DNA from: Afipia sp. P52-10
GTDB taxonomy: Bacteria > Pseudomonadota > Alphaproteobacteria > Rhizobiales > Xanthobacteraceae
Reading direction: 5' to 3'
DNA length: 64,000 nucleotides
NCBI RefSeq assembly: GCF_000516555.1
Contig: NZ_AZSJ01000003.1
Coordinates: forward strand, 2,410,312-2,474,311
Position 1 is the stretch's first letter, and each line of letters opens with the position of its first letter. The notes beneath the pieces are model-generated. The model did not search any database. It worked only from the letters and a program-made list of their open reading frames with translations, and was not told the origin of the DNA. Shown here piece by piece: positions 47,549 through 55,367 of the stretch. Position numbers and translations under genes: made by a program.

Positions 47549-48010
47549 TTAGGCCGCGGCTTTCGCCGTCTGGCCCTCGATCGCCTTGCCGCCATTGATC
47601 GGAATGCTGCGGGGCTTCTTGGCCTCGGGGATCTCGCGGACGAGATCGACGTGCAGCAGGCCGTTCTCAAGCGAAGCGTTCTTCACCTGGACATGGTCGG
47701 CGAGCTGGAACACGCGCTCGAAAGCCCGCGCGGCGATGCCGCGGTAAAGCACTTCGGACTGGCCTTCGGCGTTTTCATTGGCGGTCTTCTCGCCCTTGAT
47801 CGTCAAGGTGTTTTCCTTGGCGACGATCGACAGCTCAGGCTCGGAGAAGCCGGAGACAGCAACGCTGATCCGGTAAGCGTTCTCACCGGTGCGTTCGATG
47901 TTGTAGGGCGGATAACCGGGGGCGTTGTCGGACACCTGGTCGAGCAGCGAGAACAGCCGATCGAAACCAACGGTGGAACGATAAAACGGGGCAAGATCAA
48001 ACGTACGCAT
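47549..48010 (-). CDS. Small heat-shock protein (Hsp20/alpha-crystallin family, IbpA-like)
   Basis: A 153-aa chaperone that holds unfolding proteins in large oligomers. The alpha-crystallin domain spans about residues 36-130 (YPPYNIERTGENAYRISVAVSGF to KNASLENGLLHVDLVREIPE). The N-terminus MRTFDLAPFYRSTVGFDRLFSLLD is typical of class A IbpA-like proteins in Bradyrhizobium-type bacteria. The C-terminal I-P-I anchor is present (RSIPING). Regulation is unusually clear: a heat-shock-type promoter at 48131-48104, an untranslated leader of about 87 nt ending in a ROSE-like hairpin that hides the ribosome-binding site, and a terminator directly downstream. Confidence 0.97.
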   Translation of the reverse strand: MRTFDLAPFYRSTVGFDRLFSLLDQVSDNAPGYPPYNIERTGENAYRISVAVSGFSEPELSIVAKENTLTIKGEKTANENAEGQSEVLYRGIAARAFERVFQLADHVQVKNASLENGLLHVDLVREIPEAKKPRSIPINGGKAIEGQTAKAAA

Positions 48011-48097
48011 AAGAGTCCTCCATTGAGCGACTTGTCGTGTCAGCCCGCCGGTCTGGCCGGGCTTTCGTCAGATGTGCAGCCTAGAGTGGCCTGCACA
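48011..48097 (-). ncRNA. ROSE-like RNA thermometer in the hsp20 leader
   Basis: The hsp20 leader RNA ends in UCGCU (48030-48026), CAAU, GGAGGA (48021-48016), then the start codon. UCGCU fits the ROSE motif UYGCU. It pairs with AGGA of the ribosome-binding site, with a G facing the SD, and the loop AAUG is closed by C-G; this is the geometry known from Bradyrhizobium ROSE elements. A second stem upstream pairs AGCCCG with CGGGCU around 48050-48070. At heat-shock temperature the weak hairpin would open and expose the SD. Start of transcription is inferred from the promoter. Confidence 0.75.
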
Positions 48098-48103
48098 ACG
48101 GTG

Positions 48104-48131
48104 ATATGGGAGGCAAGCTTTCCCGTTCAAG
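48104..48131 (-). promoter_or_regulatory. Heat-shock-type (RpoH) promoter of hsp20
   Basis: On the minus strand CTTGAA (48131-48126) and CCATAT (48109-48104) are separated by 18 bases counted from CTTG. This is the same CTTG...CCATAT layout as at groESL (4027-4001), which fits the alphaproteobacterial RpoH consensus. Start of transcription is expected near 48097. Confidence 0.7.
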
Positions 48132-48192
48132 AGGTTCCGGACGCCATTCGGGGCCGATTTTCAGGCGCGTTCCGTCCGGGTTTCCGACTGCG

Positions 48193-49137
48193 ATGACATT
48201 GGTTTCGATCCCCGCCAATCCCGTGCCCGACGACGTCGTCAGCGGCACCATCAAGACCCCCGACGGCATCGACTTGCGGTTCGCGCGCTGGGCGCCGCCG
48301 GCGAATCGGAAAGGCACGGTCTGCCTGTTCCAGGGCCGGGGCGAGTTCATCGAGAAGTACTTCGAGACCGTGCGCGACCTGCGTGCGCGGGGCTTTGCGG
48401 TGGCGATGATCGATTGGCGCGGGCAGGGACATTCCGCGCGCGGCCTGCGCGACGGTCGCAAGGGTTACGTCCGGCATTTTGCCGACTACGAGACCGACGT
48501 CGAAACGCTGATGCGCGAGGTGGTGATGCCGGACTGCCCGCCACCCTTCTATGCGTTGGCGCATTCGATGGGCGGCGCGATCCTGCTGCGGGTCGCGCAT
48601 GCGCAGATGCGCTGGTTCGACCGCATCGTGCTGTCGGCGCCGATGATCGACCTGCCGGGGAGACTCACCGGCTTTCCGGCGCGGGCGCTGTTGCGAACGC
48701 TGCGCCTGCTGGGGCGCGGCGGTCAGTATGTGCCCGGCGGCTCCAGCGAACTGGTCGGCACCGGCCCGTTCGTCTCCAATCCGGTGACCAGCGATCCGGT
48801 GCGCTACGCGCGCAATGCGGCGATCCTGGAGGAGGCGCCGACGCTGGGCATCGCCGCGCCGTCGATCGCCTGGGCGGATACGGCGTTCCGCGCCATGCAC
48901 ACCTTCAAGCAGACGCTCTATCCCTCGCAGATCCGCCAACCGGTGCTGATGCTCGGCGCTGGCGCCGACACCATCGTTTCGACCGCGGCGATCGAGGAGT
49001 TTGCCTACCACATGCGCGCGGGTTCGCACCTCGTCATCCCCGGCGCCAAGCACGAACTGCTGCAGGAGCAGGACCGCTATCGCGAGCAGTTCTGGGCGGC
49101 GTTCGATGCGTTCGTGCCGGGCACGCCGCTGTTCTGA
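48193..49137 (+). CDS. Alpha/beta hydrolase, lysophospholipase/monoacylglycerol lipase-like
   Basis: A 314-aa serine hydrolase fold from the ATG at 48193. The oxyanion region is CLFQGRGEFIEKY. The nucleophile elbow is ALAHSMGGAIL with Ser125 (GxSxG variant A-H-S-M-G-G). The cap region and the acid (MLGAGADTIVSTAAI) precede the catalytic His in VIPGAKHELLQEQDRYR near residue 293. The order and the IDWRGQGHSARG block match PldB/monoacylglycerol-lipase-like enzymes, which release fatty acid from lyso- or monoacyl lipids. No signal peptide, so cytoplasmic or membrane-associated. The substrate is a family-level inference. It starts 62 bp beyond the hsp20 promoter, on the opposite strand. Confidence 0.9.
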   Translation: MTLVSIPANPVPDDVVSGTIKTPDGIDLRFARWAPPANRKGTVCLFQGRGEFIEKYFETVRDLRARGFAVAMIDWRGQGHSARGLRDGRKGYVRHFADYETDVETLMREVVMPDCPPPFYALAHSMGGAILLRVAHAQMRWFDRIVLSAPMIDLPGRLTGFPARALLRTLRLLGRGGQYVPGGSSELVGTGPFVSNPVTSDPVRYARNAAILEEAPTLGIAAPSIAWADTAFRAMHTFKQTLYPSQIRQPVLMLGAGADTIVSTAAIEEFAYHMRAGSHLVIPGAKHELLQEQDRYREQFWAAFDAFVPGTPLF

Positions 49138-49168
49138 CCGTGCTGTCCGGTTCGCGTTTGCTTATTCC

Positions 49169-49924
49169 TCAGTGCGGCAGGAATAGCTTCGCCCCGGCGC
49201 TGCCGGCGAGATAGCAGCCGAGCAGCAACAGGCCGATGAAGAACCAGCGCCGGAACACCTCCGGATGCATGCGCAGACGCAGCGCCTGACCGATCCACAT
49301 GCCGAGCAGGGCAGCGGCCAGCGCACCGAGCGCCGGGCCCGCCAGCGAGACGGTGAAGGCATCGTTGGCGACGAGGTTGCCGGCCAGCGCCACGGTCGAG
49401 ACCGTGAAGGCCGCGCCCAGCGCCTGCACCAGTTCGTCCTTCTCCAGCCCGATCGCCTGCATGAACGGCATCGCTGGAATCACGAACACGCCGGTCGCCG
49501 CCGTGATCAGCCCGGTGATGAAGCCTGCGACAGCACCGACCACCGCCTCGCGCGAGCGCGGCAGGTGAAAGCGCACCCGTGACAGTCCGAGCGCGGCATA
49601 GAGTACCAGCAGCAGTCCTAGCGCGATGGCGCCATAGTCGGCGTAGGTCCCGCGCATCAGACCAACGCCCGACCAGGTGCCGATGCAGACGCCGAGCAGC
49701 ATCGGCCACAGCCGCGCCAGCACCGCGCGCAGATGGTTGCCGCTCAGCATCTGCCAGACATTGGTGACGAACGAGGGGACGATCATCATCGCCGCCGCCT
49801 GGGCCGGCGGCATCACGACCGCCAGCAGGCCCATGGCGATGGTCGGCAGACCGAGCCCGATCACACCCTTGATGAACCCGGCGAGCACGAAGATGGCGGC
49901 AATGGCGATGGCGGAATCCTGCAT
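49169..49924 (-). CDS. TSUP (TauE/SafE) family membrane transporter
   Basis: A 251-aa membrane protein with about eight helices. N-terminal ASIxxxAGFIKGVIGLGLPTIAMGLLAV-like sequence (FVLAGFIKGVIGLGLP) and the internal repeat (GAVAGFITGLITAATGVFVIPAMPFMQ) are the two halves of the TSUP fold, a family exporting sulfite, sulfoacetate or other organic anions or small sulfonates. The substrate is not predictable. Divergently transcribed from the LysR regulator at 50010, which probably controls it; the two start codons are 85 bp apart. Confidence 0.88.
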   Translation of the reverse strand: MQDSAIAIAAIFVLAGFIKGVIGLGLPTIAMGLLAVVMPPAQAAAMMIVPSFVTNVWQMLSGNHLRAVLARLWPMLLGVCIGTWSGVGLMRGTYADYGAIALGLLLVLYAALGLSRVRFHLPRSREAVVGAVAGFITGLITAATGVFVIPAMPFMQAIGLEKDELVQALGAAFTVSTVALAGNLVANDAFTVSLAGPALGALAAALLGMWIGQALRLRMHPEVFRRWFFIGLLLLGCYLAGSAGAKLFLPH

Positions 49925-50009
49925 GCGCGGACATTGACGGGCCGGGTTGCCGCGCGCAATCTGGAGCCTCCGGAGACTGGTTTCGGATCAGCCGAAGGCA
50001 GGGAGCGGC

Positions 50010-50909
50010 ATGCACTTCGACCTGGTCGATCTCAAACTGTTCGTCGCCGTGGCCGAGGCGCGCAGCATCACCCACGGCGCCGCCCGCGCGCATCTGGCGC
50101 TGGCCTCGGCCAGCGAGCGCATCAAGGGGCTGGAGGAAGCCGCCGGAGTCGAATTGCTGCGGCGGGAACGGCGCGGCGTGACGCTGACGGCCGCGGGCGA
50201 AAGCCTGCTGGACCATGCGCGGCTGGTGCTGCGCCATGTCGAGGTGCTGCGCGGCGATCTGCTCGGCTTCGCGCGCGGCGTCCGCGCCAATGTGCGGATC
50301 CTGGCCAACACGTCGGGGCTGTCGGAGCACCTGCCGAAGGCGCTGGCGAGCTTCCTCGTCGCGCACCCGGCGCTCAGCATCGATGTCGAGGAGCATGAGA
50401 GCGTCGAGATCGCGCAGCTGATCGCTTCGGGCGCCGCCGACATCGGCGTGGCCGTGGAGGATATGCTGCCGGATACGATCGAGCGCCATCCGTTCTGTCA
50501 GGACAATCTGGTGCTGATCGTCCGGCGTGGCGATCCGCTCGCGCGGCATCGCCGGATCGCGTTTGCCGATGCGGTGTCGCGGGATTTCGTCGGCCTGTCA
50601 GGAGCGAGCGCGCTGCACGACCATGTGACGAAGCACGCGGTCCAGCTCGGCGCGCGGCTACGGTTCCGGGCGCGGATGCGCACGTTCGATGCGGTCTGCG
50701 ACCTGGTTGCGGCCGGCGTCGGCGTGGCCGTGATTCCGGAAGCCGCCGCTCGTCGCTACAAGAACACGGCCATTCATGCCCTACCGATGCGCGATGCCTG
50801 GACGCGGCGGCAGCTTGTGGTCTGCGCCCGCAGCATCAAGACCTTGCCGAAGCCGGCGCAGCGGCTGTTCGAGCATCTGCGCCAAGCGGCGCCGGCGGCG
50901 CGGTCGTGA
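50010..50909 (+). CDS. LysR-type transcriptional regulator
   Basis: A 299-aa DNA-binding regulator from the ATG at 50010 with CAGGGAGC upstream. The N-terminal helix-turn-helix is LFVAVAEARSITHGAARAHLALASASERIKGLEEAAGVELLRR, about residues 10-52. The C-terminal periplasmic-binding-like effector domain spans about 90-290 (RANVRILANTSGLSEHLPKALASFLVAHP..., VCDLVAAGVGVAVIPEAAA). The divergent TSUP gene is its likely target and the TSUP substrate its likely co-inducer; both are inferred from the arrangement. The far end converges on hisN. Confidence 0.93.
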   Translation: MHFDLVDLKLFVAVAEARSITHGAARAHLALASASERIKGLEEAAGVELLRRERRGVTLTAAGESLLDHARLVLRHVEVLRGDLLGFARGVRANVRILANTSGLSEHLPKALASFLVAHPALSIDVEEHESVEIAQLIASGAADIGVAVEDMLPDTIERHPFCQDNLVLIVRRGDPLARHRRIAFADAVSRDFVGLSGASALHDHVTKHAVQLGARLRFRARMRTFDAVCDLVAAGVGVAVIPEAAARRYKNTAIHALPMRDAWTRRQLVVCARSIKTLPKPAQRLFEHLRQAAPAARS

Positions 50910-50921
50910 TTGGCGTGTGCG

Positions 50922-51704
50922 TCAGGCGTTTAGCAGCGCCATTGCCGCTTCGTGGACGCGCGGATCGCTGGCGGCGATGATGTTGCCGCCGTTATGCGCA
51001 GGCTTCCCGTCCCAAGTGGTGACGATGCCGCCGGCGCCAGTGACGATCGGCACCAAAGCGGCAATGTCGTAGGACTTCAGACCCGCCTCGATCACCAGGT
51101 CGACGTGGCCGGCCGCCAGCATGCAGTAGGCGTAGCAGTCGCCGCCATAGCGCGACAGCCGCACCTGCTTCTCGATGCGTCCGAACAGCGCGCGCTCCGC
51201 CTCGTTCATCAACAGCGGCGTGGTGGTGTAGAGCGTCGCCTCGCTCAAGCTGGCGCAGCGGCGGACGCTGAGGCGGCGTTCGCCGGACGGGCCGCGATAG
51301 CGCGCCGCGCCATTGTCGCCGGTAAAGCGTTCGCGAATATAGGGCTGATGCATCATGCCGAAGGCAGGGCGGCCGTTGTGCAGCAACGCGATCAGCGTGC
51401 CCCAGACCGGAAAGCCGCCGATGAAGGACTTGGTGCCGTCGATCGGGTCCAGCACCCAGACATATTCGGCATCGGCGCGCTCCGCGCCGAATTCCTCGCC
51501 GACGATGCCGTGCTGGGGAAAATGACTGGTGATCAGCTTGCGCATCGCCGCTTCAGCGGCGCGGTCGGCTTCGGTCACGGGATCGAAGTCGTGGCCTGGC
51601 TTCTTGTTCTCGACGCCGAGCGAGGTGCGGAAGAACGGGAGGATGGTCTCGCCGGACGCGGTGGCGAGCTGTTCGATGAAGGCCGCGAAATCGATGACCG
51701 TCAC
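50922..51704 (-). CDS. hisN: Histidinol-phosphatase, inositol monophosphatase type
   Basis: The 260-aa product starts at the GTG at 51704 (VTVIDFAAFIEQLATASG). Longer frames exist upstream but are not family-like. Metal and catalytic motifs are GEEFGAE (Glu70, Glu71), VLDPIDGTKSFIGG (DPIDGT at 86-91) and SYDIAALVPIVTGAGG (Asp of the C-terminal motif). HisN-type enzymes hydrolyse histidinol phosphate in actinobacteria and alphaproteobacteria that lack the HisB phosphatase domain; FPVWGTLIALLHNGRPAFGMMHQP is the HisN-like segment. hisG/hisZ are elsewhere in the window and no other his gene is adjacent. A less specific IMPase is possible. Confidence 0.85.
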   Translation of the reverse strand: MTVIDFAAFIEQLATASGETILPFFRTSLGVENKKPGHDFDPVTEADRAAEAAMRKLITSHFPQHGIVGEEFGAERADAEYVWVLDPIDGTKSFIGGFPVWGTLIALLHNGRPAFGMMHQPYIRERFTGDNGAARYRGPSGERRLSVRRCASLSEATLYTTTPLLMNEAERALFGRIEKQVRLSRYGGDCYAYCMLAAGHVDLVIEAGLKSYDIAALVPIVTGAGGIVTTWDGKPAHNGGNIIAASDPRVHEAAMALLNA

Positions 51705-52199
51705 GGATGGACACCTGTGGTTGGAAGGGGCTGATGCGCCGTCCCAGCGTCGCCCGTGCTGGGCCATGCCGGATGGCGGTCTTGCCTCAATGACATGGAG
51801 TAGCGAGGAATGACATGAACGAGGGCGCTTCGGCGACAAGGGTAGCGCATGGTCTGAGCGATCGATCCTGGTCTGCACGCGGCTCGCGGCGAGCCGTCTG
51901 GCTAGCCGGTATAAGAAAGGTACGCCAGCGCCAACCAAGGGCAAGGAATGAGTTTCAACTTCAAAAAATGAGCCGAGACTTCGAAAGATCAGAACAGTCC
52001 TTGGTCCTTTCTGGTGATGCGTCTGGCGCACGCTCACGACTCTGTGTTCGGCGCCGAAAAACCGCAGAATGTCGATATTTCAAGCTAAGTTATTGTTTTT
52101 TGGCCAATTTCACAGAGAAAGTGGGTTCTTTTCCGAAAAGCGGGTATGCGAAATTTGCATGAGTAAAGGTTTCTTAGGACTTGATTTTTGTGCGATGCG
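51705..52199. other. AT-richer intergenic region without a supported gene
   Basis: Short open frames here show no coding features. A perfect hairpin CGGCTCG-CGG-CGAGCCG lies at 51880-51896. From about 52060 to 52195 the sequence is clearly AT-rich compared with the surroundings and probably holds the promoter of the small-RNA candidate (a TTGATT/CATGTT pair with a 17-base spacer at about 52180-52208 is the best match, weak). Confidence 0.5.
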
Positions 52200-52303
52200 A
52201 TGGCATGTTGTTGCGGTGCGGTAGTGCTCTGCACCACCGCTGCCCTCCTTGGGCGTTTCCTCCCTAGACTTGGGCCGCTTGTCTTTACGAGCGGCCCTTT
52301 TTT
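52200..52303 (+). ncRNA. Candidate small RNA with anti-Shine-Dalgarno loops and its own terminator
   Basis: Three stem-loops in about 100 nt. Stem 1: GCGGTG (52213-52218) with CACCGC (52235-52240), containing an inner GTGC-TCT-GCAC hairpin. Stem 2: GCCC-TCCTT-GGGC at 52242-52254, exposing a CCTCC-type loop. A single-stranded TTTCCTCCC follows (52256-52264). Stem 3 is a perfect 8-bp terminator, GGGCCGCT (52272-52279) with AGCGGCCC (52290-52297), then six T. CCUCC/CCUCCC motifs in loops and a 3' terminator are the hallmarks of the alphaproteobacterial ar14 / CcsR-type sRNAs that target ribosome-binding sites. No protein-coding gene is seen in the region. Confidence 0.7.
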
Positions 52304-52478
52304 CTTGCCGAACCGGTTTTGCCTGATGCGGATCCGACGCGCTCCGTTTGAGCCGGATGCTGATGAGCAGACACTAAAAGCGGTTGTGCCTTCTTCCGCG
52401 CTTCCTGATTTGCAGCTCTCACATTTTTAAAGAGTGCTGATTTTAAAGACGGCTGACCCTTCCGCCGCCGGCAGCCTT

Positions 52479-53366
52479 CTATTCCGCGGCTGCCTGGAAC
52501 GGGCCGAGATCCGCCAGCGGAATCGCGGCACAGGCTTCGGCCAATGCGGCAAGATCGACGGCGACCTGTTCGAATCGTTCGGTCCGCTCGCGCTTGCGTT
52601 CGTCCATGTAGATCGCCCGGTTCAGCTCGATCTGGATCGCGTGCAGTCCGCTGCCCGGATTGCCGTAATGCTCGGTGATGAAGCCGCCGGCATAGGGCTT
52701 GTTGCGGCTGACGCTGTAGCCGCAGGCCTGCATCGTCTCCTGCACCACGTCAGCCAGCACCGCCGAGCAGCTCGTTCCGTAACGGTCGCCGATGACGACG
52801 TCGGGCCGCCGCGGCTCCTCGCGGGCGATGCCGACAGAGGGCATCGAATGGCAGTCGATCAGCATGGCGGTGCCGAAATCCTGATGCACCTTGGCGATCA
52901 GCCGCCGCAGGGCGCGATGATAGGGCTTGTACAGGCTTTCGATGCGCTGGAGCGCATCCTCGATCGACAGGCGGTCGGCGTAGATGTCCTGACCATCGCC
53001 GACCACCCGCGGAATCGTGCCGAGGCCGCCCGCCACCCGCATCGAGCGGGTATTGGCGAAGCTCGGCAGCCGGCCGGTGAACATGCGCGGGTCGAGCTCG
53101 TAGGGCTCGCGGTTCACGTCCACATAGGAGCGGGGGAAATTCACCCGCACCACGCCGAATCCGCGGTTGCTGAGATCGGCGATCAGCTCGTCCATGAAGG
53201 CGTCTTCGGACTTGCGCAGCGTCGCCATGTCGATCCGCGATGCCATCAGGAACTCGTGCGGATAGACCGTGCCCGAATGCGGCGAGTTGAAGATGATCGG
53301 CGCCCGCCAGTGCACCGGCTCGGTAATCTCGAAAGGAGGGGATGACTCGCCCCGAAAATCATTCAT
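52479..53366 (-). CDS. N-formylglutamate amidohydrolase
   Basis: A 295-aa zinc hydrolase that splits N-formylglutamate into formate and glutamate, the last step of one histidine-degradation route; family members are often broader in substrate. Visible motifs are IIFNSPHSGTVYPHEFL (metal-binding region), RGFGVVRVNFPRSYVDVNREPYELDPRMF, YKPYHRALRRLIAKVHQDFGTAMLIDCHSMPS and LHAIQIELNRAIYM. No hut genes are in the window. The start at 53366 (MNDFRGESSPPFEITEPVHW) is accepted as the ATG nearest the conserved region. The gene is divergent from cpdR. Confidence 0.93.
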   Translation of the reverse strand: MNDFRGESSPPFEITEPVHWRAPIIFNSPHSGTVYPHEFLMASRIDMATLRKSEDAFMDELIADLSNRGFGVVRVNFPRSYVDVNREPYELDPRMFTGRLPSFANTRSMRVAGGLGTIPRVVGDGQDIYADRLSIEDALQRIESLYKPYHRALRRLIAKVHQDFGTAMLIDCHSMPSVGIAREEPRRPDVVIGDRYGTSCSAVLADVVQETMQACGYSVSRNKPYAGGFITEHYGNPGSGLHAIQIELNRAIYMDERKRERTERFEQVAVDLAALAEACAAIPLADLGPFQAAAE

Positions 53367-53558
53367 CGCAGCGCGTTTGCTCCGCCGCCTGCGCCGGTCC
53401 GGTCCGGCTCGATTTGCGGCCCTATCGGTTCATTATGCAGCTATTGTTGGCCAAACCCAGCACCCCTGCCAAGGGGCTCGTTACTTTCACTCGAAATTTA
53501 CCTGAATTCTGCCTAATGCGTCCTACAACACATCCAAACACGGCACTCCACGCGCATC

Positions 53559-53921
53559 ATGCACAAGAAAATCCTGCTCGCCGAAGACGATAACGATATG
53601 CGACGGTTCCTGGCGAAGGCGCTTGAGAATGCCGGCTTCGAGGTTTCCTCCTACGATAACGGCATGTCGGCCTATAAGCGCCTCCGGGAGGAGCCGTTCG
53701 AGATGCTCCTGACCGATATCGTGATGCCGGAAATGGACGGCATCGAGCTGGCGCGCCGCGCCGCCGAGCTCGACCCGGACATCAAGATCATGTTCATCAC
53801 CGGATTCGCCGCCGTGGCGCTGAATTCGGATTCGCAGACCCCGAAAAACGCCAAGGTGCTGTCCAAACCGGTGCACCTGCGCGAGCTGGTCAGCGAAGTG
53901 AACAAGATGCTGGCGGCCTGA
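53559..53921 (+). CDS. cpdR: Cell-cycle response regulator CpdR
   Basis: A 120-aa single-domain response regulator with no output domain. The acidic pair and phosphorylation site are present: EDDNDMRRFL near the N-terminus and Asp53 in LLTDIVMPEMDG, with the conserved Lys in VLSKPVHLRELV. The sequence MHKKILLAEDDNDMRRFLAKAL is the CpdR pattern. In Caulobacter CpdR, when unphosphorylated, recruits the ClpXP protease to the cell pole so that CtrA and PdeA are degraded; CckA/ChpT controls its phosphorylation. No CckA, ChpT or ClpXP gene is in the window. The 192 bp upstream show no clear CtrA box. Confidence 0.95.
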   Translation: MHKKILLAEDDNDMRRFLAKALENAGFEVSSYDNGMSAYKRLREEPFEMLLTDIVMPEMDGIELARRAAELDPDIKIMFITGFAAVALNSDSQTPKNAKVLSKPVHLRELVSEVNKMLAA

Positions 53922-54029
53922 GGGCGGAAAAAGGAGCTTTCGGGACGCCTGTGCGTCCTTGCTTCCCTTGGCATCAGCCGTTATAGGGACCCGACCCGTT
54001 GGTCGCGCCGCCAGGCGACGGCCGGTGAG

Positions 54030-54104
<75 letters not shown>

Positions 54105-54420
54105 TCCTTCCCTACCAATCGCTGATTTCGATATCGGACCGGAACCCGTCTTGCGGGGGCATTCGGCGGCACCAGCTTCCGTCATTATGTCCGCAGGTCG
54201 GCCGGTCTGGTAAACCGGCCGATGTCTCCGACCTGTCTGGGCGGCAAATTCCCACTCGTGGAAAAGGGCCGTTTAGGTCGAAAGGGGGAGGCGGACTGCC
54301 CCCCAGATCGGCTGCGTGATCGTACGTTCCGTCAGCCTCCGCCAGCCAATAAGATCCAATAAGATTGGATGTTGGATCCAGCACGCTTGGTGTTCGTCTG
54401 TCCATCAAGCGAGGTTCTTT
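54105..54420. other. Non-coding sequence after tRNA-Val
   Basis: About 315 bp with no convincing gene on either strand. I looked for a direct repeat of the tRNA 3' end (ending CGATCCCTGTCGCGCCCACC) further downstream in the window and did not find one. It holds a short direct repeat (AAGATCCAATAAGATTGGAT around 54351-54370). Confidence 0.5.
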
Positions 54421-54456
54421 GACTTGGAGCTTTCACCTTCGACTTGGAGCTTTCAC
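54421..54456 (+). repeat. 16-bp direct repeat spanning the cupin gene's ribosome-binding site
   Basis: GACTTGGAGCTTTCAC occurs at 54421-54436 and again at 54441-54456, a period of 20 bp, with the second copy two bases before the start codon. The RBS core TTGGAG is in both copies, so translation would remain possible if one copy were lost. Confidence 0.85.
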
Positions 54457-54457
54457 A

Positions 54458-54877
54458 ATGTCTGACGTGGTGCTGATAGGCTCGTTGCGGTTGAAGTTTC
54501 TCATCGACGATGCCGACAATGGCGGCAAGCTGACGATGTTCGAAATGACTGTTCCGGAGCGGGCCAAAGTGCCAGCGGCGCATTACCATCGTGATTTCGA
54601 GGAAGTTTGGTATGGCCTCGGCGGTACGCTGACAGTGACCCTCGAGGGGATCGAGCACCGATTGAAACCGGGCGATGCCCTGTTCGTGCCCCGCGGCGCT
54701 GTGCATCGCTTCGACAACCTTGATGCCGGGGAAGCTTGGGCACTGGTGACGCTGACGCCAGCGGTCGCGGGGAAGCGATACTTCGAAGAACTCGCTGCAG
54801 TCATCAATGCGGATGGACCGCCGGACATGGCGAAGGTAAAGGCGGTCATGGACAAGTACGGACTTGTCGTAGCTTGA
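54458..54877 (+). CDS. Cupin-domain protein
   Basis: The 139-aa product starts at the ATG at 54458, with TTGGAG 10-15 bases upstream inside a duplicated 16-mer. A single cupin barrel shows RAKVPAAHYHRDFEEVWYGLGGTLTVTLEG (motif 1, H-x-H-x-E-like: HYHRDFEE) and LKPGDALFVPRGAVHRFDN (motif 2). Metal-binding His and Glu are therefore present. Such proteins may be dioxygenases, isomerases or sugar-binding regulators; the activity is unknown. It is isolated from the next gene by a recombinase remnant. An in-frame upstream start at 54365 would add 31 residues without a family match. Confidence 0.85.
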   Translation: MSDVVLIGSLRLKFLIDDADNGGKLTMFEMTVPERAKVPAAHYHRDFEEVWYGLGGTLTVTLEGIEHRLKPGDALFVPRGAVHRFDNLDAGEAWALVTLTPAVAGKRYFEELAAVINADGPPDMAKVKAVMDKYGLVVA

Positions 54878-54894
54878 GATCGACGAGTCCGCGC

Positions 54895-55190
54895 TCAATC
54901 TGGACTGAGGCCCAGGGTCGTGAACTGGCCGCTCCAATCGAGCGGTAGCTCGCGAAGCTGCTCGACGCCGATGCCGCAAGGGAGACATCCCTCCATGGCG
55001 GCCTTGATGAGCGAGGGGCAAGGAACGCAAGCGAGATCGTCATGCTGACATCACGCGCGCTATAGCTTTCCCGGCTGGCAATCTGCTCGACACCGCTTGC
55101 GGCGTCCGTGATGAGTTCGTGGAGCCAGCGGCGACCGCGAGCGATGGCCACGACCAGCGTTGCAGCCGTTCGAGTTTCATCGGTTGTGGC
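54895..55190 (-). pseudogene. C-terminal remnant of a large serine recombinase, frameshifted
   Basis: On the minus strand one frame reads VVAIARGRRWLHELITDAAS, then EQIASRESYSARDVSMTISL and AFLAP (55150-55030 region). The next frame continues LIKAAMEGCLPCGIGVEQLR, then ELPLDWSGQF, TTLGLSPD and a TGA stop (54897-54895). Together they make the typical C-terminus of large serine (resolvase/invertase-type) recombinases common in Bradyrhizobium. The change of frame lies in about CTTGCCCCTCGCTCATC, consistent with loss of one base. No N-terminal catalytic domain (Ser nucleophile) is present in the window upstream. It is therefore a decayed remnant of a mobile element, and the reading is from memory of the family pattern. 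Confidence 0.75.
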
Positions 55191-55367
55191 GGGTCGATGC
55201 GGCTTTGGTCTCGGGACGGATCGTGGCTTCCTGGACGGCGTTCGGCATTGCGTACGCCGCGACGAAATATTCGCTAGATTGTTGTGTCCGATCCTGCCTA
55301 CGATCCTCGCAAACAGCGACGTCGGCTCTGTGACGATCGCTACAGAGAACATTGGGGGAGGCGTCGC

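Noticed and set aside
51815..52430. Two small open frames (115 and 80 codons) downstream of hisN
   Set aside because: No ribosome-binding sites, no family motifs, and the second overlaps the sRNA candidate and its terminator; treated as non-coding.
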